Assembly: GCA_015183035.1 (NCBI GenBank)
Contig: JACZZP010000014.1
Coordinates: 434,001 to 498,000 of the forward strand
Direction of reading: 5' to 3'
DNA from: Meloidogyne chitwoodi
Lineage: Eukaryota; Nematoda; Chromadorea; Rhabditida; Meloidogynidae
Length of the DNA stretch: 64,000 nucleotides
Shown here one piece after another: positions 49,634 through 60,792 of this stretch. Under the pieces are notes generated by a model. That model had not been told where the DNA came from. It ran no database searches and was given only the letters and a program-made list of their open reading frames with translations. Every line of letters begins with the position of its first letter. The stretch's first letter is position 1. The position numbers and the translations under genes were made by a program.

Positions 49634-50198
49634 GGTACTTTTCCGTTTATGGCGGAAATTTCCGCAATTATTTGTCCGCAAATTTTTATTTTTATTTACA
49701 TATTGTATTTGAGGCATAATCAACAATTTTTGCGAAAATATCATCAAATGCATCAACTTTTCTTCTTTTTGCATCTTCTCTCCAAGGAAAGCGAATTCCT
49801 TTACGTGAATGACATGAAGTGAATCTCGATTTGGGAATAAGCTTTTCACGGTTTTTCTTCAATGGGACGCATCTTCATAACTACAACAAAGGCATTCATT
49901 GTGTATCATTCAAACTTTCTGGAGGAATTTTGCTGCATGAGTCGTCGGGAATTTCAACAAGTAATTTTGTAATTATAACCCATTTTTAAAAAGTCGAAAG
50001 TAATTTCGAAAAAATATATAAGGAAATATATATAGGGAATTAATATATCAACGATCATATTATTGGGTGCCTATTAAGCTTTATAATCTTTTTTTGGGAA
50101 AATTAAAAAATATGTTGATTTATACCTCCAATATTATATGTAAATAAAAATTTGTAGACAAAAATTACGGAAATTTGCCCGCATAACGGAAAAGTACC
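49634..50198. mobile_element. Second Merlin-like inverted-repeat element
   Basis: Ends are GGTACTTTTCCGTTTATGGC and its approximate complement, with shared inner words 'ttgtccgcaaattttt'. They resemble the ends of the Merlin copy at 7459 (GGTACTTACG, 'ttgcggacaaa'). The interior has an open stretch near 49840-49980 reading HLHNYNKGIHCVSFKLSGG, which I do not recognise. A clean target duplication is not visible. Confidence 0.55.
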
Positions 50199-50204
50199 AA
50201 ATTC

Positions 50205-50410
50205 TGATGTTTAATAAATTGCGTTTTTTAAAATTCTGATTTTGTATTTTTAATTCTGATTTTTGTTTTTAAAAATTTGTTCTCTGTCAAAAATTCTGAA
50301 TTGTGTTTTTAATAAATTCTAATTTTTTTGTAAAAATTCTGTTTTTTGTTTTAAAGAATTCTGATTATTTTTTTTAAAAATTGTGATTTTTGTTTTTAAA
50401 AATCAGAATT
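50205..50410. repeat. Island of degenerate 'aattctgatttttg' units
   Basis: About seven imperfect copies, each 25-30 bases, end with the unit in reverse orientation (aatcagaatt). Similar 'ttctgatttttccgg' words recur at 57160-57260 and inside an intron at 58910-59110. Confidence 0.6.
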
Positions 50411-50539
50411 GAATTATTTTTAGTTTTTTAATTTTTTTATATTTCTATCTGTTCAAATAATATTTTTTTATTTTGTTTTGATTTTTTGTTTTTTGAATTT
50501 ATATTTACAATTAAAAATTTTTCTTTTAAATTAATAAAA

Positions 50540-50985
50540 AATTTGGCTGGACTATCTTGACAAGCTGAGTCGAATAGTACAGCTTTCCGTTTACAGAAAT
50601 ACCTATGAACCGGGATACAGGTCAATGAAAATTGCAAAACCATAGAGAGGAGTAAGCTCCTCTATGTGATTACCGTGGCTGCTCTTAAATTATTTTCAAT
50701 GAATTATTTTGTTGTAATTTTAGCTGTAGATTAACGTACGTAACAAAAGCCAACCAGGGATGGGCGCCCAAATGAATAAGCCATAAAACACTCCCAATAG
50801 ATCCAAATTTAACGTCTTTCCATTAAACTTCGATCTTTCATAACTTTGTTAAAAATAGTTCAATCAAGACTATTTTGGTCTCATCGATAGGTCTCGAAGA
50901 GCTCTTTCGAATGAGCTACAATACTCATATTTGAATTTTTCACCACAAAAATAAGCTTAATCCCCCCTATGGTTTTTCGATTTTC
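50540..50985. mobile_element. Diverged copy of the 14358-14987 element
   Basis: Internal sequence matches that element closely, for example 'ggctgctc(t/c)taaattatttt' and 'acaaaagccaac', followed by 'ataaaacactcc(c/t)aatag'. The outer ends are degraded. It shows that the family has at least two members here. Confidence 0.75.
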
Positions 50986-51261
50986 ATATTAAAAAAACAT
51001 AGTTCCGCGCCTTTAAATAAATTAAAAATGCTTTTTTAAAGTGTTTCGAATCATTTAAGATCGATTTAGACCATTTAAAAAAATCCAGTATTCGAAAGTT
51101 TTTCCAGCTTTCATACGCATATTTGAATTTTTCACTCCAAAATGAGCAACTCCCCATATGTAATTCGGCGAGTTTTTGCCTCCGGTAAGAAATTCTTATA
51201 TATTCGTTCTCAGCTCGATGAGAGGAATCGAATTATATTTATTACATATTTCGAGCTCGGG

Positions 51262-53024
51262 TCTATATACTAAAGCGACTCCAATTATTTTAAATTTACT
51301 TTATTTTGTATTTTATTTTTATATTTTTTAAATTTTCATTCTTTTAAAATCCTTTGTTTTTTCATAATTTTTTTTAAAATTTAATTTTTTATTAAATAAA
51401 AATAAAATTATTTATTTCTTACAATGCCTTCAAAAAAACAACAATTAAGACAAAAAATGAAGCAACAACGACAAAGCAATAATACACCAAATAGTCGTCC
51501 TTATGACTGTGAACTTCCTGTTCAAAATGAGGTGGAAAATTGCAGCGACAATGTTGTGGTATGTTTATTTTATTTTAATTAAATTTAACGTGCGCCGACA
51601 TTTGAGACCCGACAGTTGCGGACAACTTTTGCGGACGGGATATTGATAACAAAAAATTACCAATACCCGATACATAATGATCATGGGCCTTCAAAAAGAT
51701 CAAATTATTTCTATTCAGAGATTAATAAAGATTTTTCTGAAGTTTTTTGTTAATTTTTTAATTTTTGGAGAAATTTTTTTACAGTCATTGGTCCGCATGT
51801 GTCGGATCTGCAAAAGTCGTGTCCTCAAATGTCCCGTCCGCAAATGTCGGGTAGCAAATTTAACCGTATTTATTCTAATATAACGACATTACTTTTTAAT
51901 ATTTCCAAAAGATATAGTTTAATTAGGAACCGTCGTTCTATTACTCTATATTAAAATAAATACGGTACTTATAAAATTTATTTAAAAAATTTAATAAACT
52001 AGATGTATTAGTAGTTACACCCCCTTTATTTAAAAATATAAATATTAATTTATTCTATTTACAGAATTCGAGTCAAGAGGTTTCGACTGTTGGTCCCTCT
52101 TTTAGTGTTTCCCAGTTAGGTATAGGGGTTTCGTCTCTTGGATGCGCTCAGTCATCCTCCGGTCCGTTTTCCTCGTCTAGGACATTGCTTCGTAATGTTT
52201 CCTCTGATAATGTTGAAAAAATACCTCGCTTCGATGAATCTAATATTAGTTGTCTTGACAGCGATTCTGATATGTCATCTCGTGCTTCATCAGTTTGTAG
52301 TTCTAAAAAAGTGGGACGACTAAAGAAAATGGTTCGTCAAGCTGGTGGAAGACCTCCTTTAAATAATGATTCTGTTGGGTTTGAACATGTAGTACCTGAC
52401 GAGGGAGTTATTATTAATGATGAACCATTTGCATTTTTAGCGCCTGACCCGCCAAGTATGTCCGTTAGACGTTCGGACCGTATTAAGAATCGATTGTCTT
52501 CTGTTATCCCAGACCCAATATTGCTAAGCAATCCTATAAGTGATAAAAAAAATCATATAGGGCCTTATTGTAAATGTCATCATAAAGGTTTTGCTTGTGC
52601 AGACATTCGTTCAAAACACACAGCAGAGTATTATGACTCCGGTGATTTTGGTTCCGGTGTTTGCCATTATTGTTCCGCTTTATTATTGAAGTCCGAAATA
52701 AATGTGACCCATAATAACTTTGAACTGAAAATTTTGAAGATGTGGGAGACGGGATTTAGTGGGAATAATAGAAAATCGGCTATTTGAGAGGTGCGAGGGC
52801 CGAAGGAATGAGGTGTAAAATACTTTGGGACTCTAGTAAATTTAGCAAAAGCATTCTAAAAATCTAGCAGCGCGCGAAGCGCGCCCCAAAGCCCGTTAGG
52901 GCTTTTCAAAACCCATAAATATTTTTTTACCCAAAATTTTTTTTAACTTTCCAAATTTTTCAATACATTATGCTATTCTTACATCCCATGTACTGCACTA
53001 CTGAGTAGAGCACGCTTCCACTAG
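51262..53024 (+). mobile_element. Helitron derivative with a truncated gene
   Basis: The 5' end is placed at TCTATATACTAAAG (51262), which resembles Helitron 5' termini. The 3' end has a near-palindromic stem (53003-53016 area), then CTAG at 53021-53024 followed by T, as expected for Helitron insertion between A and T. The base before the 5' end is G rather than A, so the left end is less sure. Its last 280 bases are shared with the copy ending at 47829. The encoded gene is cut off before the Rep and helicase domains. Confidence 0.65.
51424..52787 (+). CDS. N-terminal fragment of a Helitron replication-helicase protein
   Basis: Two exons (51424-51558 and 52065-52787) give 285 residues. The start MPSKKQQLRQKMKQQRQSNN is a basic, Lys/Gln-rich N-terminus. 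The middle contains RRSDRIKNR. A Cys-rich patch follows (CKCHHKGFACADI and GDFGSGVCHYCSALLLKSE), like the CxxC..'YCGA' region that precedes the Rep domain in animal Helitron proteins. The frame then runs into the Helitron 3' region and stops, so the Rep nuclease and helicase are missing. The intron is unusually long (506 bases) and contains a degenerate inverted repeat built of 'gcggac' and 'aaatgtcggg' words (51590-51860), probably an inserted MITE. Confidence 0.65.
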
Positions 53025-54051
53025 TTTTATTATTAAAAAAATATTTAATAATTTATTTAAATTTAATTTAATTTTTAAAAAACAAAGAAAAGATTTTTTA
53101 TTTTTAAATATAATTTTAGGTTTATAAATTGAAAGTAAATAATATTATTTAAAAAAAAAATAAAGAAAAAGTAGTCAAGACAACCATTTTAAAAAAATAA
53201 ATAAATTTTAAAATAATAAAATAATTAGATTTTAAATAAATTTATTTAAAAAATTCCATTTATTATATCTTTAAATTTAAATGTATATTTATTTAATTTT
53301 TTATTTTTATAACTCTATTTTTTGAAAAAAAGAGTAAAAAGGTATAAATATATCTGAGTAATATTAATTAAATTACTCATCTGCAAAAATTAAAACAAAA
53401 AACTCTAAAATTAAGGGAAACTCTGGATCTCCCCAAAACCTATAAAAGTAAAGGATCTGACATTTATTTAATTAGCAAATTATATAAAAAATAAAATAAT
53501 TAAATTAGATTTAATTATTGTTATGAATAAATAAATTTAAGTAAATATTTTCCCTCTTTTATTTCTTTCCTAAATAATATCAAAATAAATATTTGAGTCT
53601 TAGATTTAAACTAAAGTTCGTCCCAGAGCCTCGGGGAAGGCTTTAACGAGGAACGGGAACGATAAATGTTAACGAGGAGACACCGGAGATGGGGGAAGAT
53701 TATTTTGAAATATATACCTATATTATGTTTGTTACCGGTGATAATTAGAAAATAGACCCTTTTGTGATTTTTGAGTCAAAAGCTTTTCGGGGGTAAGGGG
53801 AATAAGTCTAGAATTTAATATATTTTTTAAATAAATAATTTAAACAGAAAATATGAAACAAATAAAAATAAATTAATATTTCAAAATTAATAAATAAATA
53901 AATATTTTTTAATATTTTAATTGCTAAATATTAAACAAATAAATCACCCAATTAAAATAAAATATTTAAATTAATTTCCCTCTAAAAATGTTCAGTTATA
54001 TTATTAGAAAAAGAGGAAAGTGACCTTTCAATTAAAAAATATTTTTAATTT
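53025..54051. other. A+T-rich spacer with one word island
   Basis: No gene is seen. Positions about 53605-53700 form a G+C-richer patch with 'aacgaggaacggg' words. Confidence 0.5.
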
Positions 54052-54269
54052 TCAAATTGTCCCTTTTAAATTTTCTTTTTCTTGACTTAATTCTTTATTT
54101 TTCTTTAATAATTGTTGTCTTTTTTTTGATCTAGGAATAATATATGGAAATTCTTTTTTAAAATCTTTTTCGTCAATATCTAACCTAAAATAATTTATTA
54201 AAAAATTAATTTTAAAGAAATTTACATTGTAATTTTACTTTTCTCTTGTTTAGAGATTTTTAAAGGCAT
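54052..54269 (-). CDS. Small basic protein, unrecognised
   Basis: Two exons (54269-54226 and 54184-54052) give 58 residues. The chain is highly charged (KEFPYIIPRSKKRQQLLKKN) and probably forms a helix or coiled coil at the C-terminus. The intron has proper GT and AG ends. It is too short to assign and might be the last part of a longer gene. Confidence 0.4.
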
Positions 54270-54413
54270 TTTGTTCTTATTTCTGAAATTTTTAAATTAT
54301 TAATTAATATACAAATCTAAAAATAAATTAAATATATAAGATTAGTTTTTAAAGTTTATTTGCCTTATTGTATATTTAATTTTAAAAAGTTTTATAATTG
54401 TCTAGTAGATTAT

Positions 54414-54540
54414 AATAGAGATAGGCCCCTGGATCTGGCTGGATCCAGACCTGGATTTTTCCTTAACTTCAGGTCCAGACCAATAAAATAAATCAAAATC
54501 CAGATCAAGGATTTTTCAAAAAGCCGATCTCTATTAGATA
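54414..54540. repeat. Word-repeat island
   Basis: Bounded by inverted TAATAGAGATAGG and CCGATCTCTATTA. The inside is filled with 'ggatctgg' and 'ccagatcc'-type words in both orientations. Confidence 0.6.
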
Positions 54541-54638
54541 AGACTTATTAAATTATGGACAAAAGAAAATTTTCAAAGATTTCCCTCGCAAATATATTCG
54601 GAAATTCCCAATTTTTTTTGAATCAAATCGTTGCGAAT

Positions 54639-54995
54639 CTATCCTAAAAAATTAAAATTTTTATACTTTCCACCAGGCACGAATGTAGGACGTTTTTTAA
54701 TATTTATATTTTTTGGTAATTTTATTGGTTTGGAAATATTTTTATTTTTATTATTATTTTCATTATTTATCCATTTAAATATTTCTTTGATTTCTTCTTT
54801 ATTTTGATTAATCAAATTTCCAAAAATTTCATTAAATTTAGCCAATTTATTTTCAGATTTTGCTTCCAAATAATTACTAATAAAAATTAAATTATTCTCA
54901 ATTTTTTCAGATATTTTTAAAAGCCATTCAGATTTATTAGAATAATTACTATTTTTATTTATTAATCCAGTAAATATATTTTTAAAGAAAAGCAT
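54639..54995 (-). CDS. Hypothetical protein, 118 residues
   Basis: A single exon beginning MLFFKNIFTGLINKN with an ATG at 54995. It is rich in Lys, Asn, Ile and Glu, with helical periodicity in the first 80 residues and a C-terminal KRPTFVPGGKYKNFNFLG. There is no signal peptide. It may be a whole small gene or the last exon of one. I do not recognise it. Confidence 0.4.
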   Translation of the reverse strand: MLFFKNIFTGLINKNSNYSNKSEWLLKISEKIENNLIFISNYLEAKSENKLAKFNEIFGNLINQNKEEIKEIFKWINNENNNKNKNISKPIKLPKNINIKKRPTFVPGGKYKNFNFLG

Positions 54996-55483
54996 TAATT
55001 TAAAATAATTTTGTCCATTTTTTGATTTTATAACTAAATAATATTTAATTATTTTTTATAAATTATTTTCTTTTTTTAAGAAAACAAATTAAGGGGAGGT
55101 TCCGGCCCCTCCCCGTTCCAAAAATTAAACCAAAACCTTTTGAGGGTTTTCCTTTTGATCGACAAAGAATTGGATTTAAAACAAAATACTTGTGTAATAT
55201 TAAAAGAAAATGTTTTATTAGGTGTAGAGAAGTAATAGAGAGAAATAAAAGGTTAGACAGTCTTTTCACTCTTTTCTTTTTTTAAATTAACCAAGGAGAG
55301 AGATGATGAAAGATGTCATTTGAGTCACAACAATAGATTCGCATAACCCTTGATCTTTTTATTTTTTCAATTTTTATAACCATTAAAAATCTAAATATAT
55401 CTCAAATTGTTCTCTTCTGCACTGAAATAACCTCTCTCTTATTGAGATGAGTCAATCCTCCCCAATTGGCTTTTATTAAAATT

Positions 55484-56295
55484 TTAAAGGAAAATACTTT
55501 TGAGAGAAGGTTCTAGATCAATTAAATTATTAAACATTTCATCCTCTTTCATTGAAATTTTTGAATTATAAAATATTCTAAATTCTTCTACCATTTCTTT
55601 AATATTTTTCTTAGAATCTTCTTTATCTTTTATATTTACAGTTTTATATTTAATTTTAAAAGAATTCATTTCATTACGAAATTTAGTTCCCAAAAGAGTA
55701 AAAGATAATATTTGTGTTTTTGAAGTAGCAAGTTTTAACAAAGAATTGAACATTTTATTTGAAAATATTTGAGATAATGCTTCATATGTTAGTTCAATTG
55801 TTAGGCTATTTGATATAATTGAAGACTTAATTTATTTTTTTAATTTTTTCAAAATGTCAACTTTTATTAATAAAGACTTGACTGATTAATTACCTTTTAT
55901 TTTTTGTTATCTCCCTTTGATATTCTACAATATCTAGTACATATTTTGATAATTAAATATTTGTCAAAATATTTTTATAAAGTAACCCTTTTTATTAATA
56001 TTTATAAGAATAATATTCCCTAAATTCTTACATTATAATAATAAAGTTTGTATGCCTCTTCTAGTTCTAAATTATTCTTTAACTCTGTTTGATTCAATAC
56101 ATTGTAAACTATTTGAAAAATTATATCACTCATATTTTCTGGTTCTTTTGGTTGAATTGACTGTGTTGATATTTTTGGTTTATTTGTTTCTTCGTTCACT
56201 GATTGTTCGACATTAGGAGAACAATAAACTAAAAATAGTTTGTAGAAGACGCACAGACAGAAGACCCACAATAGAGATTCTGATCTATGATACAA
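55484..56295 (-). CDS. Putative secreted protein, unrecognised
   Basis: Two exons (56295-56032 and 55825-55484) join in phase to give 201 residues. The N-terminus MYHRSESLLWVFCLCVFYKL continues into FLVYCSP, a good signal peptide with cleavage near residue 26. The mature part is charged and predicted helical (IVYNVLNQTELKNNLELEEA, then a basic middle and MKEDEMFNNLIDLEPSLKS). Apart from the signal region it has almost no Cys. The 206-base intron is long for this genome. The region before the ATG is a remnant of an inverted-repeat element (56320-56405). A secreted role is an inference. Confidence 0.5.
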
Positions 56296-57280
56296 AATTG
56301 GAAATGTCCATGAGAGGATACAGGCTCTTGAAAATCGAAAAACCGTAGGGGAACAATATATTTATTCAAATATATTGATATAATAGCTCATTCTATTTAT
56401 ATCTGTGGGTTTTCTGCCACTACGCCAAACATTGTATTTTAAGTAATTTTTATTAAAATATTAAATCTACAAAATGCCCAATTTTTAAGTTTACCAATTT
56501 TAATTATTAAAAAATTTTTAAACCTTCAATCGCAATAAAATTAACAAAAATAATTAAAATAAATTTGTTGTAAATCATTTCTTTTCTAAAATGTTAAAAT
56601 TTTAGAAAATATAAAATGTGAAAACTGAGTAGAAAGGATTTTTTTAAGAAAAATGAAATATTTTGTTATAAATCCCCTTTTATATTATTTAAAATTTTCA
56701 ATTTTTAAGGGGCGTTTTTTATTAATTTAAAAGAATTATGAGCGGGAAAATCACTTTGTCCTTTTAAAATTTATTTTGTTGAACTTTAATGCTTTAATTA
56801 AATAACAAAATATTTGCCCTTTCTTTGATGTTTATTTTTATTTTTTAATTCATATGATACCCCCTACCCTTCCGCCAGACATTTATTTTTATTTTATTTT
56901 TACTCAATTTTTGCCGCTTTTTTTATTTTCTTTTATTTGGCACTTTGTGGAAAATAAAAAATATGCACTAATTACTTTATATTTTAAATATAATAATATT
57001 TTTAAATTATAATATTTCCTCTAATATGTAGAAATATTTAAATAATATCCTTAAAGGGTGTTGAAAAACAGAACATTTATTTTATTTACGGAATATTTAT
57101 TTTTAATTTTTCCATAAAATCTAAAACTATTTTAATTAATTCTATTTGTTTATATTTTTGTAAACAATTCTGACTTTTCCGGAAAATATTTCTGAATTTT
57201 TCTTAAACTAATTTAAATAAAAACTAATGAATTATTCAGAATAAATAATTTCCGGATTTTAATTATAATTAGCATTTCCT
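56296..57280. other. Intergenic, remnants of repeats only
   Basis: Positions 56320-56405 are a remnant of the 14358-type element ('gaaaatcgaaaaaccgtagg'). Positions 57160-57260 carry 'ttctgacttttccgg' words in both orientations. No gene is seen. Confidence 0.5.
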
Positions 57281-60200
57281 TTATTCAAAATCATCATTTA
57301 AAAGCCAATCTTCAATTTTATAATTATTTTGTTTTAACATTTTAATTAAATCATTAGTTATTTCACTATTTGTTTTGTTGAAAAATGATATGACAATACC
57401 TTAATTATTTTTATTTAATTTTATTTTTATATTAAATAAATATTTAACCATTATTCCCAACATTCTGAATTTGTTTCTCATACTCTTCAATATCTAAAAA
57501 AATATTAATTTTTAAAAATAATATTATTTTTAAATTTATCAAACTATTTGGCATATCATAATTTATCACAAAAGCTACATCCAAATTTATATTTCTTAAA
57601 GTTTGGGAGTTTAAAATTAAAAAACGATATTTTCTAATTTGGAAATCTTCAATAATTTGTTGTTTTTCGAATTCATTTATTTCATCATTTAACAAAGCAC
57701 AATTGTAACTCCCCTTCTCTAATTGACTTTTTATCTAATAATTTTAGAATTAAATTAAATATTAAATAATTTATAATAATTACATGTTCTCCTTGAATTT
57801 GGTCATTTACAAAAATTAAAATGTTTGCTTTATTATCTCTCCAAATTTTTTTTTCAGTAAAAATACTCTTTAATTCATCTAATTTATTTAAATCAGGTAC
57901 ATTAACAACTGAAAAATTTTAAAAATTATTTTTTTACATTTCTTTATTAATTAAAATAAAATTAAATAATACTAAAAATTTACATTCTATTGAAATATTT
58001 TTAATATTTTCTTCAATTATGTTCCGTTGAGCTAACAAAATAACCTTCAAAAGTAAAAATTTTATTCAACAATTATTTCATTTAAATTACATAATCTCTG
58101 TTTAACAAATTATCAGCCAAATCTTTGAGTTTATTAAAAGGTTCAGGTGAAAATATAGCTAAAATACCATTTATTTTATATAAATTTTAAATTACCTGTA
58201 ACACGAACAGATTTTGTTGGAAGTTTCCATTTTGGATTTATAATTTGTTCAATTTCAGACTCTAATTTACAAAATCCATCAAGAATAAGAAACTTACACC
58301 CTTCTAAACCAATATTATTACGTTTAAGCAATAAAAGCAGTTTAGAAGGTGTTAAGACCAAAATATTTGAACCACGCTAGAAGAAAAAATATTTTTAAAT
58401 AATTTTAGTATTTTACCTGAATTTTCTCTAAATTTTCCAAATGATCTGCTCCATTAGTCACATTTATTGAACTAAGATATGTTAGTCTTCTGGCCTCTAA
58501 GTAAATTTTGTCCAACTCCTTCTGATTAGGTGTTAATATAATTACAAGAGGATAGACCTTCCTTTCACTTAAATTTTTATTTAAATTTTATATTTTATTT
58601 ATTTATACTCTTGATCTTGTGAAATTGAAGTATTTTCAATAGTTGATTTACTCAAACGATTTGGCTGAAAAAATATTAAATATTTTTATTTAAAAATAAT
58701 AATACTTCCAATTGTCTATGTAAACCATCATGAATTATATTTATTAAAGGTATGAGATAGGAGGCAATTCTTTTAAATAATAATTAAATAAATTTATTTA
58801 AAATATAAAAAATTAACCTTCCAAATCCCATATCACCAGAAACAAGCAAATCTTTCCGAGAAAATATTGTTGGTATTACATATTCCTAAATTATTTTTTA
58901 AATTAAATTCTGATTTTTCCGGAAACATTTTTTAAATGTATTTTTCAGAACAGATTCTGATTTTACGGAAAGATTCCCTCCCAGATTGATTTTAAATAAA
59001 TTCTGATTTTTCTTTAGTAGTTTTTTGGTAATATTCCTTTCCGGAAAAATCAGAATAAATCAATTTTAATTAAATAAGGATAAACCCCAGATTTTATTAA
59101 ATAAATTCTGATTCTTTTTTGTAAATAAAATACCTGCAATGGAGTTGTCTTTGAATAATTAAGCATTTTTATGTTTTCCATTAATAAAGGATTTAAACTT
59201 TTCAACTAATATTTTAAATTAATTATTTTTAATAATATATGTACTTATAATCTTTACTTGAGTTATTGGTGGAATTTTTGTATTTATTTTTACAACAATT
59301 TGTTTATCATAATTTTTAATTTCTTCATTTATTAACGATCCAAATCTTAAAAAATTAATTTTATTAATTTATTTAAAAATTCAAACAATTGTTTCTTCAA
59401 TTCATTTTCATCTTCTTTCTGAATTTTAAAATTTATAAGATTAAAATGGATTCTTTGGAATAATCCTCTTGGATTATTTTCGGAAAATTTATCTTAATCA
59501 GAAAATTCCTCTCGATTTAAAAAATTTTTAATTCATATAATTATTAAAGAATAACTTTGGATACTTTTAATAATTATTCTAAAATAATACAATTTTTTAA
59601 ATAATCTCAATAATTATTTTGGAAGAATTTATCCGTTAAAAGAGGAATTTTCTAAAAATTATCAGAGAAGAATATTCCGCACACCTGGTTCTTTGGCTCA
59701 GATGGCTCTAATTCTGTTTTAGAAGACCTGAAAAATAAAAAAAAATAAAAATTAATTTCTAGTTTAGGTATACCCTTCAGACTTATTATTGTTTCTTTGA
59801 CTTCCTTTACCTCTCCAATTTCCTTTACCTTTTCCTTTTTGAATAATTTTATTATCTAAATTTTGATTTTTTTGTTTTTCCAATTCTAATGGTTCAACAG
59901 CAGAATCCAAGGTTTGTATTTGCTGTTTTTCTTCTTTTGAAGAATTAATTAGCTCTGAGGTACCAGCAAAAACAGAAGGATTTTGAACTGATGAAGAAGT
60001 CTTTCCTCTTAATTTATAATTTAAAAAATCTTTTTTAAATTACTCACTTATTGTCACCGTGCTCGATTCTTCTCCATTCCATTCGCACTCCTCTTTTTTG
60101 TTTTTCAAATCCTTTGACATTATCCTTTAACTGAACACCTTCTATTTTAGCTTCAACACTACCTTCCCTTTGGTCTTTACGTTCACCATCTTTTTGTTTT

Positions 60201-60792
60201 AAATTTACTTCATTTTTAACTTTTCTATGTGTTCCACTTCTTTGATTGCTTTGCCATCTATCTCTCTCACTTCCAATCCCCCCTTGATTAACATATTCCA
60301 TTCTATTGCTGTTCCATCCACTGCCAAAATTACTACGTCCTCCTCTCCAATTATAATTCCTTCCTCTCCAATTTGCTCCTCTCAACGTTCCTATATTTCC
60401 TCTACTGGCCATTTGAGGATTAATCCCCCTTTGCAAATCTTCAGAAAATTCATTGGTTCTTCTTTCCACCCAAATTCCTTCTCTTTGTCCTGTTTCTCTT
60501 CTTGCTAAGTGAACAAATTAAAAATTAAAAAAAATATTAAAAAAATTCAATTTTTACTTGATGTTCCCCTTAAATATTGTCCTCTTCCACCAACAGGTAA
60601 CTCATTATTACTACTTCTGACCTTGCGCAAATTTAAAAATGAGAATTCATTCAAATTGTTACAATTTTGCTTCTCATTTCCTTGAAAGAAACATGTTTTC
60701 TTGGATAAATTTGAGTGCTTATCCAAACTACTTGATAATCCAACATAAATTGTCCATAACAAAAAAAGTTGGAATATTTTAAAATTTGACAT
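57281..60792 (-). CDS. RG-rich DEAD-box-like pseudo-helicase with signal-peptide-like start
   Basis: Eighteen exons keep frame and give 762 residues; the first are 60792-60558, 60504-60048, 60007-59774 and the last 57493-57449, 57399-57281. The fold is that of a DDX3/Vasa/GLH helicase: Q-motif region ENIKMLNYSKTTPLQ (about 375-387), KVYPLVIILTPNQKELDKIY (Ia), VINYDMP, and a C-terminus GIVISFFNKT..IEDWL. The catalytic motifs are altered: motif I is SGDMGFGR (P-loop Lys lost), motif II LDGF instead of DEAD, motif III VTA instead of SAT, motif V LRNINLD and motif VI EKQIQNVG with no arginine fingers. The N-terminal 240 residues are RG/GR-rich. Exon 1 starts MSNFKIFQLFLLWTIYVGLS, a signal-peptide-like stretch, and continues into the RG region. 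It may bind RNA without unwinding it. A start at the internal Met before ASRGNIG would remove the signal. Confidence 0.8.

Noticed and set aside
60227..60508. Plus-strand frame of 93 residues
   Set aside because: Antisense shadow of the RG-rich exon of the pseudo-helicase.
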